Shown here in pieces: positions 7,125-12,342 of a stretch of 12,342 bases of DNA; positions within the stretch are counted from its first letter, which is position 1, and every line of letters starts with the position of its first letter. Under the pieces are notes generated by a model that saw nothing but the letters and a program-made list of their open reading frames with translations, was not told the DNA's origin and ran no database searches. Where the stretch lies: positions 1 through 12,342 of the forward strand of contig DAHXOM010000282.1 of the NCBI GenBank assembly GCA_027364825.1, given 5' to 3'. Source of the DNA: a bacterium. GTDB taxonomy: Bacteria > JAMCPX01. The translations under genes and the position numbers were made by a program.

Positions 7125-8066
7125 TCATACGAACAGCGAACTTACAGAAGTCTCATCGTGTATCCTCATGATGGCTTCTGCAAGCAGGTGCGCTATACTT
7201 TTTACGACTATTTTTGAGCATGCCGCGGTATGTTCGTTTGGTCTGATAGTATCCGTTACAATAAGTTCAACCATCTGCGATTTTTGTATTCTCTCCACGG
7301 CATTGCCCGAGAGTACCGCGTGGGTTGTACATCCATATACCTTTGCCGCTCCCTGCTTCATCAAAGCATCCACGGCCTGCGTTATGGTGCCCGCAGTGTC
7401 GACGATATCGTCGACAATCAGTGCGTCTTTGTCCTTTACGTCGCCGATAATGTTCATAACCTCGGAAACATTGGGCCTCGGTCTCCTCTTGTCGATGATG
7501 GCAATAAATGCATCCAGCCTCTTTGCAAATGCCCTGGCCCTTTCAACGCCGCCCGCATCCGGGGATACGACAACGATGTCATTGTGTATATGCTCTTTTA
7601 TGTATTCGAGCAGTACCGGCATTGCATAGAGATTGTCGACAGGGATGTTAAAGAACCCCTGGATCTGTCCCGCATGCAGGTCCACGGTTAAAACCCTCTG
7701 CGCCCCGGCGGTCGTCAGCAAGTCGGCAACAAGCTTTGCGGATATCGGTGTCCTGGGGTTAACCTTCCTGTCCTGCCGTGCGTAGCCGTAGTACGGTATG
7801 ACCGCGGTGATCCTTTTTGCCGATGCCCTCTTCAATGCGTCGATCATGATCAGCAGTTCCATGATGTGGTGGTTTCCCGGTATGGAGAGTGACTGCACGG
7901 CGAAAACATCCATTCCCCGTACGTTCTCGTTGATCTCGATCCTGCTTTCTCCGTCACTGAATGTTTTTACCATTGCATCACCTGGGCTCATGCCGAGGTT
8001 CTTGCAGATGTTCTCTGTAAGTTCTCTGTTGGAACTGCCGCTAAATATCTTTAAATTGCCCTTCAT
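7125..8066 (-). CDS. prs: Ribose-phosphate pyrophosphokinase (PRPP synthetase)
   Basis: Makes PRPP from ribose 5-phosphate and ATP, feeding purine, pyrimidine, histidine, tryptophan and NAD synthesis. At 313 residues it has the normal length of a class I enzyme. Visible are FSDGE with the ENVRG stretch (36-51), YGYARQDR (93-100), the divalent-metal segment DLHAGQIQGFF (129-139, H131), the flexible-loop and ribose-phosphate region SPDAGGVERARAFAKRL (168-184) and the PRPP-binding loop VDDIVDTAGTI (218-228). The Shine-Dalgarno TAGGAT begins one or two bases past the 3' end of the tRNA-Gln gene, leaving a 13-base gap between tRNA and ATG. The stop is followed by rplY, whose Shine-Dalgarno starts within about 5 bases. 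Confidence 0.97.
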   Translation of the reverse strand: MKGNLKIFSGSSNRELTENICKNLGMSPGDAMVKTFSDGESRIEINENVRGMDVFAVQSLSIPGNHHIMELLIMIDALKRASAKRITAVIPYYGYARQDRKVNPRTPISAKLVADLLTTAGAQRVLTVDLHAGQIQGFFNIPVDNLYAMPVLLEYIKEHIHNDIVVVSPDAGGVERARAFAKRLDAFIAIIDKRRPRPNVSEVMNIIGDVKDKDALIVDDIVDTAGTITQAVDALMKQGAAKVYGCTTHAVLSGNAVERIQKSQMVELIVTDTIRPNEHTAACSKIVVKSIAHLLAEAIMRIHDETSVSSLFV

Positions 8067-8079
8067 ATTTTTATCCTAA

Positions 8080-8151
8080 CTGGGGCGGGAGGATTCGAAC
8101 CTCCGCATGGCAGATCCAAAGTCTGCTGACTTACCGCTTGTCTACGCCCCA
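8080..8151 (-). tRNA. tRNA-Gln (anticodon TTG)
   Basis: A 72-base cloverleaf read on the minus strand. The acceptor stem is TGGGGCG with CGCCCCA and discriminator G. The D-arm is closed by GAC/GTC, and the anticodon stem GCAGA/TCTGC surrounds the loop CTTTGGA with anticodon TTG. The variable loop has five bases and the T-arm is GGAGG TTCGAAT CCTCC. The U1-A72 pair is a hallmark of glutamine tRNAs. CCA is not encoded; the base triplet after the discriminator is TTA. It lies 45 bases after spoVG and 13 bases before the prs start, so it is probably cut out of the operon transcript. Confidence 0.97.
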
Positions 8152-8196
8152 AGAAAGCCAAAAAACCCGTTAGTCTCTGGCTAAAAAAAACTTCAA

Positions 8197-8493
8197 TTAT
8201 GCCTCCGCCTTGCTTACTTCCTGTTCTGCAACATCTCCTCTTTCAAGCTCTTTCTTGTAAGCATCGATAACCGTATCTTCGATCTTCTGCCGTGTCTCGT
8301 TGTTCAGCGGGTGTGCGGTATCCTTGTAGCTGCCGTCCTTCATCTTCTTGCTCGGCATGGCTACGAACAAGCCGTTGTTGCCGTTAATGATCCTGAGGTC
8401 CCGTATGACAAAACAACCGTCAAAGATTATTGTCGCAAACGCCTTTAGTCTCTCCTCGTTAACCGGGAACACCTTTACCTCTGTAATTTCCAT
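8197..8493 (-). CDS. spoVG: SpoVG family nucleic-acid-binding regulator
   Basis: The 98-residue protein has the full SpoVG core: MEITEVKVFPV at the start, LKAFATIIFDGCFVIRDLRI (16-35), GLFVAMPSKK (41-50) and the HPLN segment (61-64), followed by a charged helical tail. In Firmicutes and Borrelia, SpoVG proteins bind DNA and RNA and act as global regulators; in Desulfobacterota they are common but little studied. A full consensus Shine-Dalgarno (AAAGGAGGT, 8501-8509) sits 7 bases before the ATG, suggesting high expression relative to its neighbours. It lies between ispE (17-base gap) and tRNA-Gln. In Bacillus spoVG is also close to prs, ctc and pth, so the linkage is old. Confidence 0.96.
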   Translation of the reverse strand: MEITEVKVFPVNEERLKAFATIIFDGCFVIRDLRIINGNNGLFVAMPSKKMKDGSYKDTAHPLNNETRQKIEDTVIDAYKKELERGDVAEQEVSKAEA

Positions 8494-8510
8494 ACTCTTT
8501 ACCTCCTTTG

Positions 8511-9428
8511 TTATATACCGCTTAGTTTGTAAACCGTTGTATAGTCATTCGAAATCTTGTTAAAAGTTTTTTCTGCTTCCCGCTCATCATAGAACACGCC
8601 AAAAACACAGGACCCGCTTCCGGTCATTGCAGCTGCTCTGGCACCGTTCTGTAAAAGTTTCTCCTTTATCCTTTTTATTTCTGGAGTATGCTCCTCCGTT
8701 ACCGTCTCAAGGTCGTTTTGAAGACATCTCATAATATCATCTTTTGTATAGAAAGCAAGATCGCACATAAAGGGTAGTCCGGTTTTTGTCAATGGTTTTA
8801 AGTGGGAATATGCCCAGCGCGTCGATATACCGAACTCCGGTTTTACAACAACATAATATAAAGGATCCGCAATCACAACCTTTTTGACGATCTCTCCCCT
8901 GCCGCTTGCCAGCCCGTCGCCGTCCATCATAAAAAAAGGAACGTCGGAACCGATCTCCTTCGATATCTCGAGAAGTTCCGGTTCGGTATAAGAGGGCAGC
9001 AATTTGTTCAGCATCTTTAATACGCACGCCGCATCGCTGCTTGCGCCTCCCATGCCCGATTCAACCGGGATATGCTTTTCTATCATGATGTCAGCCCGTT
9101 TCTCCTTTACGCTCTTACGTTCAAAAAAAAGCTTTGCTGCACGGTAAGCGGTATTGTTTTCATTCACCGGAATATCATGGACAGGGTGCGTGTTATTGTA
9201 GGGGCGGGGTTCCCCTGCCCTTTGAGGGTTTTCCCGGGATTCCCTGCCGATGAGATCGGTAATATGAATATGCAGGGAACTGCCTTCTTCAACAGATATG
9301 CCGATTTTATCGTACAGGGATACCTTCTGCATCAGAGTCAGTATGTTATGATAGCCGTCATCCCTTTTGCCGGTGACGTAGAGGAACAAGTTAAGCTTTG
9401 CAGGCGCCAACGATGAAGCATGTTCCAT
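8511..9428 (-). CDS. ispE: 4-diphosphocytidyl-2-C-methyl-D-erythritol kinase (with an inserted segment)
   Basis: Phosphorylates CDP-methylerythritol in the MEP isoprenoid pathway. A GHMP kinase: APAKLNL near the start with catalytic K11, the ATP loop PVESGMGGASSDAA (121-134), catalytic D162 in GSDVPFF, and the C-terminal MTGSGSCVFGVF motif (268-279). At 305 residues it is about 20 longer than most. The excess is explained by residues 58-84, an Arg/Pro/Asn-rich stretch (IGRESRENPQRAGEPRPYNN) between the strand SSLHIHIT and the conserved DIPVNENNTAYRAA. Its DNA looks like a dispersed repeat, so it is probably an in-frame insertion. The catalytic residues remain and the frame is intact, so the enzyme is likely functional. 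ATG 9428 lies 6 bases past the bactofilin stop, with only a weak AGG upstream. Confidence 0.93.
   Translation of the reverse strand: MEHASSLAPAKLNLFLYVTGKRDDGYHNILTLMQKVSLYDKIGISVEEGSSLHIHITDLIGRESRENPQRAGEPRPYNNTHPVHDIPVNENNTAYRAAKLFFERKSVKEKRADIMIEKHIPVESGMGGASSDAACVLKMLNKLLPSYTEPELLEISKEIGSDVPFFMMDGDGLASGRGEIVKKVVIADPLYYVVVKPEFGISTRWAYSHLKPLTKTGLPFMCDLAFYTKDDIMRCLQNDLETVTEEHTPEIKRIKEKLLQNGARAAAMTGSGSCVFGVFYDEREAEKTFNKISNDYTTVYKLSGI
9177..9257. repeat. Repeat-like segment inserted in frame within ispE
   Basis: On the plus strand the core TGTAGGGGCGGGGTTCCCC (9197-9215) followed by TGCCCT is an imperfect inverted repeat (AGGGGCGGGG against CCCCTGCCCT) of the kind scattered between genes in many environmental genomes. 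Its composition of G- and C-runs differs from the surrounding ispE sequence. It encodes 27 residues with no counterpart in the usual IspE layout. Boundaries are estimated from the protein, not from target-site duplications. Confidence 0.5.
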
Positions 9429-9434
9429 GGTTAC

Positions 9435-9818
9435 CTATTCGGAATCTTTTACAATGGAGGATATCTTTTGTGTTTCCATGGAAGAAGTGCCGTTGAACGA
9501 GGCACCCTCTTCTATGAGCAGAATAGGGGTCTTTATGTTTCCGGTGAACCTTCCCTTGCTTTTTATCTCCACCCTGTTGGCTGCGGCAATATTGCCCTTT
9601 ATCTCTCCGCTCAATATCAAAGAGCCTGTTTCTATTTCGGCTTCCAGGACAGCGCTTTCACCGACAAGCAGTTTTCCCTTTGATTGTATGTTGCCCTTAA
9701 AAGAGCCGTCTATTCTTACCACTCCGTCAAAAACAAGTTTTCCTTCAAAGGAACTCTCCCTGCCTATAATCGTGTGGATTTCTTCGGATCGGACTTCGTT
9801 TTCTTTTTTATCAAACAT
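9435..9818 (-). CDS. Bactofilin (polymer-forming cytoskeletal protein)
   Basis: A 127-residue protein made of one bactofilin domain (about 16-112). The periodic GSFKGNI, GEIKGNI and GRFTGNI segments and the short hydrophobic repeats between them build the right-handed beta-helix typical of the family. The short polar N- and C-terminal tails lack a membrane anchor. Bactofilins polymerise without nucleotide and act as scaffolds for cell shape and, in Myxococcus xanthus, for placing the ParABS machinery. Here the gene directly follows parB: its Shine-Dalgarno AGGAGG overlaps the parB TAG stop, 8 bases separate the genes, and the two are clearly cotranscribed. The family is certain; a role with ParAB is inferred from the position. 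Confidence 0.93.
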   Translation of the reverse strand: MFDKKENEVRSEEIHTIIGRESSFEGKLVFDGVVRIDGSFKGNIQSKGKLLVGESAVLEAEIETGSLILSGEIKGNIAAANRVEIKSKGRFTGNIKTPILLIEEGASFNGTSSMETQKISSIVKDSE

Positions 9819-9826
9819 AGAGCCTC

Positions 9827-10681
9827 CTAAACTCCCCGTATCGTGTTCAAAATTCTATCAAGGTCATCAAAAGAAGAATAATGTATCTCGATCCAGCCGC
9901 TGTTCCCGGAATGGCTGACCTTTATCTTTGTTGCGAATACCTTCCTCAGTTCATCCTCTATTGCGGTTACCTGCGACAGGACCTCTTTTGACTGAGACGC
10001 CTCTTTTGTTTTATTCCGTTTGATTTTTACATAACCTTCGGCAGCCCTTACCGTGAGTTTTTCATCGCGGATCTTCTTGAAGAGCTTCAGCTGTTCTTCA
10101 ACGGTAGCAAGTGCGAGTATTGCCCGTGCATGCCCCGGGCTTACACCGCCGTTTCTTATCGCGGCCTTGATCTCTTCCGGGAGCCTGAGAAGCCTGACTG
10201 CATTTGCAACCGTGGCCCTGTCCTTGCCCACCCGCTTTGCGACATCAATCTGGTTCAAGCTGAAGTCCTCGATAAGCTTCCTGTATCCTTCCGCCTCATC
10301 AATGGGGTTGATGTCTTCCCTCTGCAGGTTCTCGATGAGTGAAAGGATCAATTGGTCCTTGTCATTAACATCCTTGACAATGACAGGTACTTCTTTCAAC
10401 CCCAGCTTCTTTGCGGCACGCAAGCGCCGCTCTCCCGCTATAAGCTCGAAGCCGGTGCCGTCGGGTTTTACAACAAGGGGCTGGAGTATGCCGTTCGCCT
10501 GTATGGACTGTGCGAGTTCATCGATTGAATGGTCGTAGAACGACTTCCTCGGCTGGTTTCTGTTTGCCGAGATCTTCGATACAGGACAGATAAAATAACC
10601 TTCTTTTGTGGTAATTTCCTTTGTCCTAACCGGTATGAGTGCAGACAGCCCTTTTCCAAGGGCATTATGCCTTTTTTCCAT
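9827..10681 (-). CDS. parB: Chromosome-partitioning protein ParB (Spo0J family)
   Basis: A CTP-dependent DNA clamp that loads at parS and spreads to mark the origin region. The 284 residues contain the N-terminal ParA-stimulating motif LGKGLSALIP (8-17), the CTP-binding GERRLR (83-88), ENLQREDINPIDEA (117-130), a helix-turn-helix for parS around 143-163, and a C-terminal dimerisation domain ending in the FDDLDRILNTIRGV stretch. This is a complete chromosomal-type ParB. Its start overlaps the end of parA by 17 bases, and AAGGAA inside parA serves as Shine-Dalgarno. No match to the usual parS was found in the window. It is followed without a gap by bactofilin. Confidence 0.97.
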   Translation of the reverse strand: MEKRHNALGKGLSALIPVRTKEITTKEGYFICPVSKISANRNQPRKSFYDHSIDELAQSIQANGILQPLVVKPDGTGFELIAGERRLRAAKKLGLKEVPVIVKDVNDKDQLILSLIENLQREDINPIDEAEGYRKLIEDFSLNQIDVAKRVGKDRATVANAVRLLRLPEEIKAAIRNGGVSPGHARAILALATVEEQLKLFKKIRDEKLTVRAAEGYVKIKRNKTKEASQSKEVLSQVTAIEDELRKVFATKIKVSHSGNSGWIEIHYSSFDDLDRILNTIRGV

Positions 10682-11462
10682 GCTCAGCAGTTCCTTTATT
10701 TTTATGTTTTTGAAGTAATTCTTTTGCCATATCTATGTAGCTCCGTGCTCCCTTTGACGTTATATCGTAGAGTAATGCAGGCTTGCCAAAGCTTGGGGCC
10801 TCACTCAGCCGTACGCTTCTGGGAATAACCGTTTTAAATCTCAGGGACGCAAAATGCTTGTCTATCTCGTCCTTTACCTGAAAAGAGAGGTTATTCCGTG
10901 GGTCGAACATTGTCAACAAAATACCTTCTATCTCGAGCACGTGGTTGATATTTTCCGTGATAAGCTCCACGGTCTTCATAAGCTGTCCGAGCCCTTCCAT
11001 TGCGTAGTATTCGCACTGGAGCGGGATGATAATGCTGTCCGCCGCCGCCAGAGCGTTAACGGTTAAAAGGCCCAGTGACGGAGGGCAGTCGATGATGATG
11101 TAATCATAGAGGTCCTGAACGTCCTTGAGTGCGTTCTTTAATCTCGTTTCCCGCGACAGGACATTGATCAATTCTATCTCGGCACCGATGAGGTCCTGGT
11201 TTGAAGGTGCGATCTTCAGGTACTCGAGCTCCGTGGATTTTATGATCTGCGGGAGTTTGTTTTTCCCTATGATGGCGTGATAAATACTCTGCTGCAGTGT
11301 TGTCTTGTCGATGCTCAAACCGCTCGTGGAATTACCCTGAGGGTCGAGGTCCACCAGCAGGACTTTTTTTTCCGCCACGGCAAGGCTTGCCGCTAGGTTT
11401 ACGGCTGTTGTTGTTTTGCCGACGCCGCCTTTTTGATTTGCTATTGAAATTACCCTTGCCAT
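10665..11462 (-). CDS. parA: Chromosome-partitioning ATPase ParA (Soj family)
   Basis: Binds DNA when loaded with ATP and is released by ParB, which drives origin segregation. The 265 residues match chromosomal Soj-type ParA without the N-terminal helix-turn-helix of plasmid ParA. The deviant Walker A KGGVGKTT (11-18) includes the signature lysine; DLDPQGN (38-44) and the Walker B IIIDCPPSLG (122-131, D125) are intact. AAAGGAA stands 4-5 bases before ATG 11462. It is the first gene of the long minus-strand series, with a candidate promoter at 11471-11499. Unlike the usual layout next to mnmG and rsmG, it stands divergent from a GGQ-domain gene. Confidence 0.97.
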   Translation of the reverse strand: MARVISIANQKGGVGKTTTAVNLAASLAVAEKKVLLVDLDPQGNSTSGLSIDKTTLQQSIYHAIIGKNKLPQIIKSTELEYLKIAPSNQDLIGAEIELINVLSRETRLKNALKDVQDLYDYIIIDCPPSLGLLTVNALAAADSIIIPLQCEYYAMEGLGQLMKTVELITENINHVLEIEGILLTMFDPRNNLSFQVKDEIDKHFASLRFKTVIPRSVRLSEAPSFGKPALLYDITSKGARSYIDMAKELLQKHKNKGTAEHGKKA

Positions 11463-11470
11463 AGCTTTCC

Positions 11471-11499
11471 TTTATGTCAAAACAATGGTAAACTGTCAA
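11471..11499 (-). promoter_or_regulatory. Candidate promoter for the parA operon
   Basis: The minus strand reads TTGACA (11499-11494), 17 bases, then CATAAA (11476-11471), a good sigma-70 pattern. A start about 7 bases downstream would lie almost at the ATG and would remove the Shine-Dalgarno from the message, which weakens the call. A second TTGACA (11480-11475) lies 19 bases downstream of the first. The 20-base palindrome at 11500-11519 directly abuts the -35 box. Confidence 0.3.
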
Positions 11500-11500
11500 A

Positions 11501-11527
11501 TAGGTCTTATAAGACCTATAGGTCCTA
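11501..11527. repeat. Three-unit 9-base array with a perfect palindrome, upstream of parA and the GGQ gene
   Basis: Three contiguous units (TAGGTCTTA, TAAGACCTA, TAGGTCCTA) fit TARGNCYTA. The bases 11500-11519 form a perfect 20-base palindrome and 11513-11524 a perfect 12-base one. The array lies in the divergent gap between parA and the GGQ-domain gene and ends 3 bases before the latter's ATG. It could be an operator, or a short dispersed repeat like the array after pyk; the sequence does not decide. Confidence 0.75.
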
Positions 11528-11529
11528 TT

Positions 11530-11937
11530 ATGATAAGCGAGAGCAAGGAAAAAGAGTTAATAAAAAGAATGGAAGCGCTCGGTGTCAGGGAAGCGGATAT
11601 TGCGGAGAAATTTATCCGTGCCCAGGGTCACGGCGGCCAGAATGTGAATAAAACCTCGACCTGCGTTTATTTAAAACACCTGCCCACAGGCATAGAGGTG
11701 AAGATGCAAAGGGAAAGGTCGCAGTCTCTAAACCGGTTCCTCGCACGGAGGCTTTTGGTTGATAAGATCGAGCAGACGGTTATGGGTGAAAAAAGCCGCA
11801 TCCGGCAGCAGATAGAGAAGGTACGGCGCCAAAAAAGGAAGCGTTCGAAAAGGGCAAAAGAAAAGGTACTGCAGAATAAAAAGAATATATCTATGAAAAA
11901 GGCATCCAGGGGCAGGGTGGATGAAACCAATGAATGA
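11530..11937 (+). CDS. Small GGQ-domain peptidyl-tRNA hydrolase (RF-1 domain, ArfB/C12orf65-like)
   Basis: The 135-residue protein holds a single class I release-factor catalytic domain: AQGHGGQNVNKTSTCVYLKH (31-50) contains the GGQ (35-37) that triggers peptidyl-tRNA hydrolysis, followed by LPTGIEVKMQRERSQSLN. There is no codon-reading domain. The C-terminal 50 residues are strongly basic (RRQKRKRSKRAK), like the tail that ArfB/YaeJ and C12orf65 place in the mRNA channel of stalled ribosomes. A stop-codon-independent rescue role is therefore likely. ATG 11530 was chosen because AGGT lies about 7 bases upstream and the protein aligns from there; an earlier ATG at 11485 lacks a Shine-Dalgarno and would translate the 9-base array as IGLIRPIGPI. 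The gene diverges from parA. Family assignment is firm; the exact subfamily is not. Confidence 0.85.
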   Translation: MISESKEKELIKRMEALGVREADIAEKFIRAQGHGGQNVNKTSTCVYLKHLPTGIEVKMQRERSQSLNRFLARRLLVDKIEQTVMGEKSRIRQQIEKVRRQKRKRSKRAKEKVLQNKKNISMKKASRGRVDETNE

Positions 11938-11951
11938 TCCAATTTTCTTCT

Positions 11952-12003
11952 GTCATTCCGCACCCCCGATCGGAGTCGAGGGCAGGCTTGATGCGGAATC
12001 CAG
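11952..12003. repeat. Dispersed palindromic repeat (GTCATTCC...GGAATCCAG type)
   Basis: ATTCCGCA (11955-11962) and TGCGGAAT (11992-11999) are perfect inverted arms around a GC-rich centre containing CCGATCGG (11967-11974). Elements that start GTCATTCC and end GGAATCCAG are familiar between genes in Desulfobacterota and Nitrospirota genomes. It lies in the gap between the GGQ gene and pncC and may form a hairpin in their transcript. Confidence 0.6.
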
Positions 12004-12048
12004 TTTTTCTCTGAATCCCTGCTTGATAATAAATAAGGATGTGGATTT

Positions 12049-12342
12049 ATGAAAAAATTGGCAAAAAAACTTGCCGGGCTCCTTATGAAGAACCGAAAGA
12101 CCCTGTCAACGGCAGAGTCCTGTACAGGGGGAATGATAGCAAAGGTCATAACAGACGCCCCTGGCAGCTCACGGTATTTTATGGGTGGTGTTGTAAGCTA
12201 TTCCAATGAGGTAAAGATAAAGGTCTTACGTATTGACAGGGCATTAATAGAACAGCATGGTGCTGTGTCAAGGCAGGTTGCACAGGCAATGGCAAGGGGA
12301 GTACAAAGGCTCATGCATACGGACTGCGCAATCGCAGTAACC
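12049..12342 (+). CDS. pncC: Nicotinamide-nucleotide amidase PncC / CinA C-terminal domain protein (3' end outside window)
   Basis: The first 98 residues of a protein usually about 160 long. It starts at MKKLAKKLAG and shows TAESCTGGMIA (21-31), which carries the serine and glycines of the active site, PGSSRYFMGGVVSYSNEVK (38-56) and HGAVS (70-74), all typical of the CinA C-terminal amidase. An in-frame TAA at 12034-12036, just before the start, shows that the N-terminal competence domain of full CinA is absent, so this is the stand-alone PncC form. The family converts nicotinamide mononucleotide to nicotinic acid mononucleotide and ammonia in the pyridine nucleotide cycle. AAGGAT ends 8 bases before the ATG. 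It may be cotranscribed with the GGQ gene. Confidence 0.92.
   Translation, partial: MKKLAKKLAGLLMKNRKTLSTAESCTGGMIAKVITDAPGSSRYFMGGVVSYSNEVKIKVLRIDRALIEQHGAVSRQVAQAMARGVQRLMHTDCAIAVT

Noticed and set aside
7108..7128. ATG at 7128 as the rplY start
   Set aside because: The strong AAGGAG lies downstream of it and ahead of ATG 7107, where the conserved L25 sequence begins.
8156..8190. AGCCA/TGGCT inverted repeat with an A-run between spoVG and tRNA-Gln, considered as a terminator
   Set aside because: On the minus strand the T-run precedes the stem and the loop is 17 bases long, so it is not a proper terminator for spoVG.
9421..9436. TGTTCCATGG at the ispE start considered as a parS half
   Set aside because: The centre is CATG and not CACGTG, and the right arm does not match.
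10935..10955. CACGTG core inside parA considered as a parS site
   Set aside because: The flanks (TCGAG and GTTGA) do not match the TGTT...AACA arms of parS. Another CACGTG near 2291 inside pyk also lacks the arms.
11485..11529. Upstream ATG at 11485 as the start of the GGQ protein
   Set aside because: It lacks a Shine-Dalgarno and would translate the 9-base array; ATG 11530 has AGGT at a workable distance. The case is not closed and is mentioned with the gene.

Overview
The window reads as ordinary chromosomal DNA from a free-living, probably anaerobic Gram-negative bacterium of the Desulfobacterota (old Deltaproteobacteria) or a close phylum. This is an inference from gene order and content. 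The run ispE, tRNA-Gln, prs, a TL5/CTC-type L25 gene, pth and ychF is typical of that group, spoVG occurs there without sporulation, and a bactofilin gene sits next to parAB. No rRNA gene, CRISPR array, transposase or phage gene is visible.

Left block, plus strand (155-3676): a pmbA/tldE-type gene of the TldD/PmbA protease family overlaps a PP2C phosphatase gene by 4 bases, and a pyruvate kinase gene follows 7 bases later. These three probably form one transcription unit. An intergenic stretch packed with small repeats (3677-3825) separates them from the convergent minus-strand block.

Central block, minus strand (11462 down to 3826): parA, parB, bactofilin, ispE, spoVG, tRNA-Gln(TTG), prs, rplY, pth, ychF and an alpha/beta-hydrolase gene. 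Gaps are 45 bases or less and several junctions overlap or touch, so most of it is probably one long operon. It joins chromosome segregation and a cell-shape scaffold (ParA, ParB, bactofilin), isoprenoid synthesis (IspE), a nucleic-acid-binding regulator (SpoVG), PRPP supply (Prs) and translation upkeep (tRNA-Gln, L25, Pth, YchF).

Right block, plus strand (11530-12342): a small GGQ-domain ribosome-rescue-type protein diverges from parA. After a dispersed palindromic repeat comes the start of a stand-alone PncC/CinA-C gene, cut by the window edge.

The gene set itself holds no obviously new system. The most unusual signal is repeat DNA placed at gene boundaries and inside one gene. Two micro-arrays, each of three 9-base units, lie directly after the pyk stop codon and directly before the GGQ gene; the second contains a perfect 20-base palindrome. 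Several dispersed hairpin repeats occur between genes, and one repeat-like segment appears to have inserted in frame into ispE. Other points of note are a tRNA whose 3' end lies almost on the prs ribosome binding site, a TTG-started pth without a visible Shine-Dalgarno, and a pyruvate kinase with the residue signature of potassium-independent enzymes.
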